Source of the DNA: Haliscomenobacter hydrossis DSM 1100
GTDB lineage: Bacteria > Bacteroidota > Bacteroidia > Chitinophagales > Saprospiraceae
NCBI RefSeq assembly: GCF_000212735.1
Contig: NC_015510.1
Location: forward strand, 372,001 to 436,000
Direction: 5' to 3'
DNA length: 64,000 nucleotides
Shown here one piece after another: positions 1 through 7,233 of this stretch. The position numbers and the translations under genes were made by a program. A model generated the notes under the pieces. That model was not told the origin of the DNA, ran no database searches, and saw only the letters and a program-made list of their open reading frames with translations. Within the stretch, counting starts at the first letter, position 1; every line of letters starts with the position of its first letter.

Positions 1-1
1 T

Positions 2-3000
2 TCTGGCTGTATCAATGACGTGCTCGCCATGAGCGATTATTTTGAGGCATTTTGCAACAAAAACGAATTGGAACCCCATTTTACGTATTTGTTGGAACCT
101 TCGGGCAAAAATGAAGCCTCAAAATTGCAGAATCTGGATGTAAAATACACCCCGCCCACCCGTGCCAACATTATTGCAGCGACTCGCGCGATGTTCAAAC
201 AAGCCGATCCGCAGCGAGGAGACCACTGTCTGTTTTACTACAGTGGCCATGGTTCAAGCATGCGTGCACCCGCCGAGTTTTCGAACTATGAATCCAGTGG
301 TCGGCTACAAACCCTGGTGTGCATCGATAGCCGGGACCCAGGGAACCGCGACCTCATCGATAAAGAATTGGGTTATCTCTTTGCCGAAGGTTTGCACGAC
401 AAAGCATTCGATCCCGACCATGAAGAGCGCCCAGGTGTACATTTTTTATCCATCATGGATTGTTGTCATTCCGGTAACAATACCCGAGGCAAACAGCGCG
501 AGGCTTTTCCACGGATGGTAGCTGGTACCAACCAACTACAATCTGCCGCCGAGTTGGAAGGTTTTGATCCCAAAGGCAATGTTTTTTATGCCCCTTTGGT
601 CAATGGCAAAGTAGATCGCTACAATGGCCTGCACCATGCCCGATACATTGGTTTTTCAGCCTCACGCGACCATGAATCGGCTCATGAAATGGAGTTTGCA
701 GGGTCCATTGATGGAACAGCAAATGAGCTGGCAAGGCATGGCGTTTTTACCTGGAGCTTGTTGCGGGCACTTTACCGCAGCGGAGGCAGTTTAAGTTATG
801 CAGAAATCATGCGCCGGGTGGAAGCCGAAGTACGCAACCAGATTAGTCGGCAAATGCCACTCCTATGGACGCAAGGTGGAAGCCGTGATGATGAGTTGGG
901 CTTTTTCCGTGCTAAGCGGCTGGATGTAGCCGAGGGCAATTTTCAAATCTCCTTTAAAGAGGGTGTTTGGTCCATCAATGCGGGAGAATTGCATGGCATC
1001 ATGACTCCGGCTACTGCGGATCAAAAAAACCAATTTATCACGACCGATGGCAGTAAACGCATTATAGATGTAAAACAGGTGGAAACGAGCCGCAGCATCC
1101 TCGATGCCAGTCAATTTACGGAAGCAGACCGAGACAAACTGTTGAATGCCAGCATCCATCAATTGGCGTTCACGCCATACTTTGTTGGCTTTGACGCAGC
1201 CATGAGTGCTGATCAACGTGAACTGCTCAAGGGGGTTTTTAACAAGCTGTTCAAAGATAAGGCAGCCTTTGTAGCCATCTCAAAAAACAAAGGGCAAACA
1301 CCCCATTTTTTGATCAAAAGTGTAGTGGATAAAAAGAAACGAACATTTTACATCCTGACCAAGCCCGATAGCAACGTTCCTTTGTTTCCGCCACAAGTAT
1401 CTCCGCAAAATTTTGTTGTTGATTTGAATCAGGTGGGTAAGTGGCACCATACTTTGGCCATAGCCAATCCAGCCGTGGAAGAGCGATTCCGCAAAGACAT
1501 AGAAGTTGAAATTCAGGTGATGGAAGGCCAAAGAATGACGGAAGAAACGGCTAGTGAATTTGCACGCATTGACTGGAAAACCCGGCTGATCAACCCAGAT
1601 CAAGTAACCCTGCGCTATGTCAACAAAACCCCTCCGAAAATAAAGGTTAAAATCAGCAATACCAGCAATTTCGACAAATATTGGGTGGGCACCCTGTACC
1701 TGGATTCCCAATTTGGCATCGACCCCAGCTTCAGCCCGGTCACCCAAATTGGTGCCAATGCCGAATCCCCTTTTGTACAGCTGATGGCTCATGGTTTACC
1801 CATCATCAGCAATAATCTGGATACTGCTTACCACAAGTATGGGGTGACTGAAATCACCGATTACCTCTTGATCTTTGTCGCAGCCGACCCCTTTGATTTG
1901 CAATATTTCCGCCAACCGGGCATCCCTTTGGGCGAACCCAACCGAGATGCCGCCTCATTCTGGGATGAGGAAGAGCAAGAAGAACACCTGTGGTTTACCA
2001 TCAAAATCCCCATTCACATCCAAAGGCCCTTGCCTCCCGTACGCATTGGAAATAAAGTGGGTGCTGAAGTTACCCGTACGGCCAGCAATTTCCTAAGCAG
2101 TCCGCTACCCCTGAGTTTTGAAGCACCAAAAGGGTTTTCGGCCAGTGTGCAAATGACCAATCGTGCCCAGGTGGAACGCACGGTAGCGGTGTTACAAAAC
2201 ATGAAATCGGCCCAAACTACGCGTGAACTCCTGCCACCACCCAACTTGTGGGATGGCACCACTACGGATGCCAATACATTTTGTTATGGCATCGATGGTG
2301 ACCCGGATAGCCACTTGAGTGTGATGGAATTCAGCGATGTAGAGGGCTCTCTTAGCGCCGCTGCTCCACTCCAGCTTATCCTCAACGATCCGCTGCATGG
2401 CAAACTCAATGACCAGAGTCCACTGGACCTGGATGTACCCAGCTCGGAGCACGACTGCGTGATCCCCTTTGGTTACCAGGCTTTGGCGGACGGTGCAGGT
2501 TTTTACCTGCCCATGGGTTTTACGGATGAAGAGGGGAATATTCAAATTGCCCAACTGCCCTCGGAAAGCCCCGTTCAGGTGGGGATTAATCCCGAAGAAG
2601 GGGTTAGGAGTGTAAGTGGTTCGTTAAAATTGTTCTTCCAAAAAATCGTCTGGAGCCGCCTTTCGGGTCGTCACGAATACAACACGCTGGCACTACATCC
2701 GGGTATTGACGCGGAGCCGGTTTTGTACCGCAGTAAGGCTGCCCGCTACGGTGAAGCCCAGAGCAAAATCCAGGCTATTTTGCAGGAAGCTAAAAAAGTA
2801 TTGCTGCTGATTCACGGCATCACCGGAGATACGCTGGCCATGCGGGAAGCTTTTTTTGAACGCAGTGAAATGCACCAGAATTTTGATGCAATCCTCACTT
2901 TTGACTACGAAAATCTCCACACCGATATCGAAAAAACGGCCCAACAGCTGCAAAAAATGTTGCAGGATTGTGGCCTGGCTGCCGACAAACGCCTGACCGT

Positions 3001-3592
3001 CGTGGCCCATTCGATGGGCGGACTGGTGAGTCGTTGGTGGATTGAAAAAGAACAAGGGGCAAACTACGTGCATAAACTGATCCAGTTGGGCACACCCAAT
3101 GGGGGGGTTGAAATTGCCAGTTTCCGCAAAAAAATTGCCACCCTGCTGACCCTGGGCATCAATGCGGTAGAACGTTTCAAACCCTATCTGGCCACCCTGT
3201 CCTTCCTCACTGGTGGACTAGGCAAACGGGTATTCAACACCCTGAACCAACTGCATCTGGGTTCGGATTTTTTGCAGCAGCTCAACAGTGGCAGCGCTCC
3301 CGAAGTCCCCTATTACCTCCTGGCTGGAGACACTTCCCACATCGAAGCCCTCTTTGCAGAGGATGATCCGCTATGGAAAAAGATTTGGCGCTGCATCAAA
3401 GACCGCGGCCTCTACATCCTGGCCGACGAGCTCATCTTCGACGAGGAACCCAATGACCTGGCGGTACGCCTGGAAAGTATGAAGGCGCTGCCTTGGGGGC
3501 ATCAGCGGGTGCTGGAGCCGTTGTGCGACCATTTGAGTTACTTCAGCAATGATGAATCTTTGGAGATGTTGAAGGAGGTGATTGCGGAGTGA
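2..3592 (+). CDS. Caspase-like (peptidase C14) protein fused to a lipase-like alpha/beta hydrolase, 5' partial
   Basis: The reading frame is open from base 2 and already encodes the caspase-fold motif S-G-C-I-N-D-V before the first GTG at 20, so the true start lies left of the window. The N-terminal part is a C14 caspase/metacaspase domain: catalytic His in YYSGHG (codon 248-250) and catalytic Cys in DCCHSG (second Cys, codon 464-466). Roughly 550 residues follow that I do not recognise (beta-rich, with an acidic EEEQEE stretch). The C-terminal ~250 residues are an alpha/beta hydrolase of lipase/PGAP1 type: oxyanion-region LLLIHGITGD, nucleophile elbow AHSMGG (Ser codon 3011-3013), then LIQLGTPNGG. 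A candidate active-site His lies in CDHLSYF near the end. I see no signal peptide, but the N-terminus is missing. Inference: protease and esterase activities in one polypeptide, perhaps one activating the other. The caspase and hydrolase calls are firm; the biological role is unknown. Confidence 0.85.
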   Translation, partial: SGCINDVLAMSDYFEAFCNKNELEPHFTYLLEPSGKNEASKLQNLDVKYTPPTRANIIAATRAMFKQADPQRGDHCLFYYSGHGSSMRAPAEFSNYESSGRLQTLVCIDSRDPGNRDLIDKELGYLFAEGLHDKAFDPDHEERPGVHFLSIMDCCHSGNNTRGKQREAFPRMVAGTNQLQSAAELEGFDPKGNVFYAPLVNGKVDRYNGLHHARYIGFSASRDHESAHEMEFAGSIDGTANELARHGVFTWSLLRALYRSGGSLSYAEIMRRVEAEVRNQISRQMPLLWTQGGSRDDELGFFRAKRLDVAEGNFQISFKEGVWSINAGELHGIMTPATADQKNQFITTDGSKRIIDVKQVETSRSILDASQFTEADRDKLLNASIHQLAFTPYFVGFDAAMSADQRELLKGVFNKLFKDKAAFVAISKNKGQTPHFLIKSVVDKKKRTFYILTKPDSNVPLFPPQVSPQNFVVDLNQVGKWHHTLAIANPAVEERFRKDIEVEIQVMEGQRMTEETASEFARIDWKTRLINPDQVTLRYVNKTPPKIKVKISNTSNFDKYWVGTLYLDSQFGIDPSFSPVTQIGANAESPFVQLMAHGLPIISNNLDTAYHKYGVTEITDYLLIFVAADPFDLQYFRQPGIPLGEPNRDAASFWDEEEQEEHLWFTIKIPIHIQRPLPPVRIGNKVGAEVTRTASNFLSSPLPLSFEAPKGFSASVQMTNRAQVERTVAVLQNMKSAQTTRELLPPPNLWDGTTTDANTFCYGIDGDPDSHLSVMEFSDVEGSLSAAAPLQLILNDPLHGKLNDQSPLDLDVPSSEHDCVIPFGYQALADGAGFYLPMGFTDEEGNIQIAQLPSESPVQVGINPEEGVRSVSGSLKLFFQKIVWSRLSGRHEYNTLALHPGIDAEPVLYRSKAARYGEAQSKIQAILQEAKKVLLLIHGITGDTLAMREAFFERSEMHQNFDAILTFDYENLHTDIEKTAQQLQKMLQDCGLAADKRLTVVAHSMGGLVSRWWIEKEQGANYVHKLIQLGTPNGGVEIASFRKKIATLLTLGINAVERFKPYLATLSFLTGGLGKRVFNTLNQLHLGSDFLQQLNSGSAPEVPYYLLAGDTSHIEALFAEDDPLWKKIWRCIKDRGLYILADELIFDEEPNDLAVRLESMKALPWGHQRVLEPLCDHLSYFSNDESLEMLKEVIAE

Positions 3593-3697
3593 GGGGCAGT
3601 CCCAATCAGTTCGAAGTTGTAGGCTTGACTGTTTTAGAAAAATTGTTTAAACTTGTGAATCCTTACACAAGTTAACGATTATGATCACCGCAAATTA

Positions 3698-4330
3698 ATG
3701 ATAAAAATGAGTGCTACCGCCGAGGCAAACATTAAATTGCCAATTTCTCCTCCAAAACAGCCAGCTCGGAAGATTTCCTGGCTGGAGTTTCAGCGGAAGT
3801 ATCTTTCGCGGGAAGATGGCTATAAATATGAATGGCTCAATGGCACCGTAGAAAAAAGCAAGCGGGGTATGGATAAAACTCAGTTGTACATTTTGCGTAC
3901 CATCCAGAATTACTTCATTGAACAGAAAAGCCAAGGTAAAGTTAGTGGGAATTTAGTTTCCGAACCCGACCTTTTCTTTTTGGATAACCATCGCCGTCCA
4001 GATATTACGTGGTTGACTGATGAGCAAATCGACCGCCTGACTTACGACAGCAAGGACGTTCCTGCATTCGTCATTGAAGTCATTTCCACCAATGATCAAA
4101 TCAACCGCGTGGAGCAAAAAATGGATGATTACCGTGCGGCGGGGGTGCAAGTGGTCTGGCATGTTTTTCCGCTGCTGGGCAAAGTCCATGTTTATGGTGG
4201 GGAAAAATTGAGTAGCATGCAGGTGGTGGCGGGGGAACAGATTTGTTCGGCGGCACCGGTGTTGGCGGCTTTTGAGATGAAGGTGGAGGAGTTGTTGAGG
4301 AAGCCGGAGTTGCCTCCTGAAAAGAAATAG
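3698..4330 (+). CDS. Uma2 family endonuclease-like protein (DUF820)
   Basis: A 210-residue protein of the Uma2/DUF820 family, which has the PD-(D/E)xK restriction-endonuclease fold. Visible family features are the N-terminal segment YKYEWLNGTVE, the EPDLFF...RRPDITWL segment (Asp102), the FVIEVIST strand (Glu127) and the following KMDDYRAAGVQVVWHV block with Lys141. These together supply the presumed metal-binding acidic residues and lysine. Family members are abundant and multicopy in filamentous bacteria and cyanobacteria; their biological function is largely unproven. The gene stands alone, 105 bases after the caspase-lipase gene and convergent with the MCE gene. The start at ATG 3698 (MIKMSATAEA) has a second ATG at 3707 as an alternative. 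There is no signal peptide, so it is probably cytoplasmic. Confidence 0.85.
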   Translation: MIKMSATAEANIKLPISPPKQPARKISWLEFQRKYLSREDGYKYEWLNGTVEKSKRGMDKTQLYILRTIQNYFIEQKSQGKVSGNLVSEPDLFFLDNHRRPDITWLTDEQIDRLTYDSKDVPAFVIEVISTNDQINRVEQKMDDYRAAGVQVVWHVFPLLGKVHVYGGEKLSSMQVVAGEQICSAAPVLAAFEMKVEELLRKPELPPEKK

Positions 4331-4394
4331 AACCCCAAATGTGAGGGTATGCTTAATTCTACATTTATGCACCTTCTATGTTCAATCGAATAAA

Positions 4395-4434
4395 AAACTT
4401 GGGGATACCCGCCATAACAAGTACCCCCAAGTTT
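4395..4434. terminator. Possible bidirectional terminator between convergent genes
   Basis: AAACTTGGGG (4395-4404) and CCCCAAGTTT (4425-4434) are exact inverted repeats with a 20-base loop, in the gap between the convergent Uma2 and MCE genes. The A-run before the left arm gives a U-run for minus-strand transcripts. The loop is long for an intrinsic terminator, so confidence is moderate. Confidence 0.45.
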
Positions 4435-4467
4435 CGGATAGATCCAAAAATATAGTCACATTACTAA

Positions 4468-5496
4468 TTACTCCTTCGCGTCCAACTTATCATACCGCAG
4501 CACCCGCTTGCGGCCTTTCAGTGGAATATACCGATAAGGACGGTTTTTTAAATCTTTGGTCAGGGAATCTGCTTGCATGCTAAATTTCGAGATTTCGTTG
4601 TAGAGGCTGTCGCTTTTCAACAAACGCCCCAAGGTTCCTTTGCCCGACTGCATATCCGTCACCAGTCCACCTACGGAACCCAGCGCTTGATCCGCTTTGC
4701 CCAGGGTGATTTTTAATCCGGCGATGGTTTGATCTACTTCCGTCATGGTCTTTTTGAGGTCCATTTCATTCAGCTGGCCGCTGAATTTATCGGCATTGTC
4801 GATGATGTTGCCAATTTTGGCTTTGCTGGTCGCCAGGCTTTTGGTAATCTCATTGAGGTTTTTGAGCGAGCCATTGATGTCGCCCGAAGAGCTGGCCAGC
4901 ATGCGGTCGGCAGCTGCGGTTGCGGATTGGAGATTGGCCAGGGTCAATTCCAGGTTTTTCAAACTTTTTTTGACCGGGCTATTGGGGTTGTTGTCATCCG
5001 TGAGGCTTTTATTGAGGGAATCGATCGCGCCCTTGATGCCTTGCTGGATGATCACCATGTATTGTTTCAGTTCTTCCTGCGGAATGTTGGCGCCCAAAAA
5101 GCCCACGGAGCCTGGAATCAGGTAAGAGCCGGGTTCCTGCATGCCACGGCGCTCCTCCACGGGAGGAAATTGCAAGCGTACACTTTTGGTGCCCATAAAA
5201 CCATTGGCAAATATTTCGGCACGGGTGCCTTTGGGTACTTCCAGATCTTTTTTCAAGTCTAAGGTTACCAGCACTTTTTCAGAACCATTTTGGAGTTTTA
5301 CATCCGCCACATACCCTACATTTACCCCCTGAATGACCACCGCCGATGAAGATTGGAGGCTCAGCGCGTCGTCGTATTCAACATAATAGAGATTGGTGCG
5401 GGTCAGGAGGTTTTTTCCCTTGATGAATTTGATCCCCCAAAATGATAGGGCGATCGCTGCTAAGGCCAAAAGGGCAATTTTAACTTCGTTTGACAT
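4468..5496 (-). CDS. MlaD/MCE family lipid-transport protein
   Basis: A 342-residue MCE-domain protein, the periplasmic lipid-binding component of Mla-type phospholipid transport across the envelope. An N-terminal membrane anchor (VKIALLALAAIALSFWGIKF) is followed by the single MCE domain with the usual pattern YYVEYDDALSLQSSSAVVIQGVNVGYV, then LEVPKGTRAEI. A long helical, coiled-coil-like C-terminal tail follows (about residues 150-320, rich in SLNK, LKNLNE and ADKF segments), typical of MCE proteins that form hexameric tubes. I chose the ATG at 5494-5496 (MSNEVK) because the longer frame upstream has no family character. The gene lies downstream of the amidase on the same strand, 173 bases away. 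No mlaE/mlaF partner genes are in view, so the rest of the transporter must be elsewhere. Confidence 0.85.
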   Translation of the reverse strand: MSNEVKIALLALAAIALSFWGIKFIKGKNLLTRTNLYYVEYDDALSLQSSSAVVIQGVNVGYVADVKLQNGSEKVLVTLDLKKDLEVPKGTRAEIFANGFMGTKSVRLQFPPVEERRGMQEPGSYLIPGSVGFLGANIPQEELKQYMVIIQQGIKGAIDSLNKSLTDDNNPNSPVKKSLKNLELTLANLQSATAAADRMLASSSGDINGSLKNLNEITKSLATSKAKIGNIIDNADKFSGQLNEMDLKKTMTEVDQTIAGLKITLGKADQALGSVGGLVTDMQSGKGTLGRLLKSDSLYNEISKFSMQADSLTKDLKNRPYRYIPLKGRKRVLRYDKLDAKE

Positions 5497-5545
5497 GAAA
5501 TTTTGAATTTTGAAAGCCGCAAAGGTAGAAAAAAGTTTAGTAAAC

Positions 5546-5668
5546 GGTTGAGAAAGTTGAGGAAGTTGAGGCTGCCGCGAGCGACATGCACACATTCACA
5601 CGCACACCTCACACTCAAACCCATTCTTGCGGTAGCCTCAACTGCTGAACTTCTGAACTCCTCAACTT
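5546..5668. repeat. Intergenic inverted repeat, GTTGAGG family
   Basis: The left arm at 5546-5579 is built of GTTGAG/AGTTGAGG units and ends GGCTGCCGC. The right arm at 5626-5668 is its imperfect complement (GCGGTAGCC, then CTCAACT and CTGAACTC units). The repeat fills the gap between the amidase stop and the MCE start and could form a long stem. A related GTTGAA/GTTGAG-unit repeat follows tonB at 49954-50043. Confidence 0.7.
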
Positions 5669-5669
5669 A

Positions 5670-7178
5670 TCATGGAATGCCCAATGCTTTTTTTGCATCG
5701 GGCAAAGAGATACGTTTGCCGTCTTTCATGGCGACGATAAAGGCATCTGGATAACCCAATTCCTTACAACGCATCCGGGCTTGATTGGCCAGTTGATAAT
5801 CCACAAAAGCCTGGGTGCGAACTTTGTATAAATTGTCTTCCTGGGTCACTTCCAAAGGATAAGGAAAAGTTTTCCATTTGGTTTCAGCCGGATTGGGTGC
5901 CGTTGGCCCGGCAGCCAGCTGAATTTTAAAAACATAGGCAGTTGGGTGGTTGCTACCGGAACTGGGCGCATCCGTTTTGGGGGCTTGAGCAGCAAGGTTG
6001 GTGCCAGGTATGATGCGCACGGGGCCACTACTGGGCGGCACGGGGCCATAACGGGCAGGGCTTGATTCATAGGCATTTGTGCTTACTCCAGGTGCGTTGG
6101 CGCGTTCTGGTGCAGGGACTTCTTTGGATTTGGTCAGTTCTGCCGGTTTGTTGTCAAATTGATGTTCGTTGGGCTGATGACTGGCTACAGCCGCGCCATA
6201 AGTATAAGTTCCAGGTTTTTCGACCGGCTTTTCAATGGCTTTTTCCGTTTCATTGACAAAGGGCTCTTCGGAACGAAAGTCGGGTAGCTCCGCTTTAACT
6301 TTGTACTGCTCGAATGCTTCCAGCATGGCACCAGCCACCTGGTCCTGACCATATTGGCCGTTCAAAAATTGTTCTTCTGCAGGATTGGTCAAAAAGCCAA
6401 CTTCCACCAATACACTAGGCATGGCCGTTGCTTTCAGCACGACAAAACCCGCCTGTTTCACTCCACGTGATTTGCGTTTGGCTTGCAGGTTCAAATTATT
6501 TTCCACCAATTCGGCAAATTGCAGGCTTTGTTTCAAATAAGCATTTTGAAACATGCTGATCATGATGTGTCCTTCGGGGGAATTGGGGTCGTAATCGTAA
6601 TTTTTTTGGTAATTATCTTCCAGGAGGATGGCAGCGTTTTCACGTTTCGCCACATCCAGATTGTATTGAGCCGTGTGTAAACCCATGACATAGGTTTCCG
6701 TGCCGTAGGTTCCACTGTTTTTGCCAGGCATGGCATTGCAATGGATGGAAATGAACAAGTCGGCATTGTTGCGGTTGGCGATCTCGGCGCGTTCATACAA
6801 AGGAATGAATACATCGCGATCCCGGGTCAGGATGACTTTGATTTCAGGGAAACGGCTGCGCAAGAGGTCGCCCAGTTTTTTGGCGATTGCCAGGGTAATG
6901 TGTTCTTCCTGAGCATGGGCACCGTGGCAACCGGGATCGTGGCCGCCGTGTCCAGCATCAATCACTACGGTTTTGATTTGGTAAGCCGACGGACTAACCC
7001 ACGGAACCGACGAATGATCCCACGAATTAATTCGTGGGTTAGACTCAGCGTCTCGCAAGCTTTGTATAACTTTGCCCGGCCCGTGACCAGCGGCTGCTAA
7101 AGAAATGTTAAAGCCGATGATGGCGGTGGACAAGACAAGGAGGAGCTTCGTTTGGAAAGTTACAATCATTTTTGTCAT
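5670..7178 (-). CDS. N-acetylmuramoyl-L-alanine amidase with C-terminal SPOR-like domain
   Basis: A 502-residue secreted peptidoglycan amidase (Amidase_3, AmiC type), which cleaves the bond between MurNAc and the stem peptide. An N-terminal signal sequence (KLLLVLSTAIIGFNISLAAA) is followed by a linker. The catalytic domain runs over about residues 68-290, with zinc ligands His77 (DAGHGGHDPG), Glu91 or Glu92 (AQEEH) and His146 (SIHCNA), and the late Glu in VLVEVGFLTNP. A Pro/Ser/Ala-rich linker follows. The C-terminal ~85 residues (FKIQLAAG, LYKVRTQAF, ANQARMRCKELGY, FIVAMKDGKRI) look like a SPOR domain, which binds denuded septal glycan, so a role in cell separation is likely. The start could also be Met4 (7169). 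Oddity: residues about 46-62, between the signal peptide and the catalytic domain, are encoded by a CCCACGA palindromic repeat also found between nuoF and nuoG. The gene is divergent from lptD with only 55 bases between. Confidence 0.92.
   Translation of the reverse strand: MTKMIVTFQTKLLLVLSTAIIGFNISLAAAGHGPGKVIQSLRDAESNPRINSWDHSSVPWVSPSAYQIKTVVIDAGHGGHDPGCHGAHAQEEHITLAIAKKLGDLLRSRFPEIKVILTRDRDVFIPLYERAEIANRNNADLFISIHCNAMPGKNSGTYGTETYVMGLHTAQYNLDVAKRENAAILLEDNYQKNYDYDPNSPEGHIMISMFQNAYLKQSLQFAELVENNLNLQAKRKSRGVKQAGFVVLKATAMPSVLVEVGFLTNPAEEQFLNGQYGQDQVAGAMLEAFEQYKVKAELPDFRSEEPFVNETEKAIEKPVEKPGTYTYGAAVASHQPNEHQFDNKPAELTKSKEVPAPERANAPGVSTNAYESSPARYGPVPPSSGPVRIIPGTNLAAQAPKTDAPSSGSNHPTAYVFKIQLAAGPTAPNPAETKWKTFPYPLEVTQEDNLYKVRTQAFVDYQLANQARMRCKELGYPDAFIVAMKDGKRISLPDAKKALGIP
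6995..7042. repeat. CCCACGA-family palindromic repeat inside the amidase reading frame
   Basis: The perfect 20-base palindrome CCCACGAATTAATTCGTGGG lies at 7019-7038, with a further TAACCCACGG at 6995-7004 and GGTTAG after it. The same motif family occurs at 38211-38294. Here it is read in frame by the amidase gene on the minus strand, giving a linker that includes NPRINSWDHSS. I infer insertion of a small repeat without loss of frame. Confidence 0.75.
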
Positions 7179-7233
7179 GGTTCGTGGGTCTGTATGAAGT
7201 AGGGCTTAGTTTAATCGATTTTTGGTTTTGATT

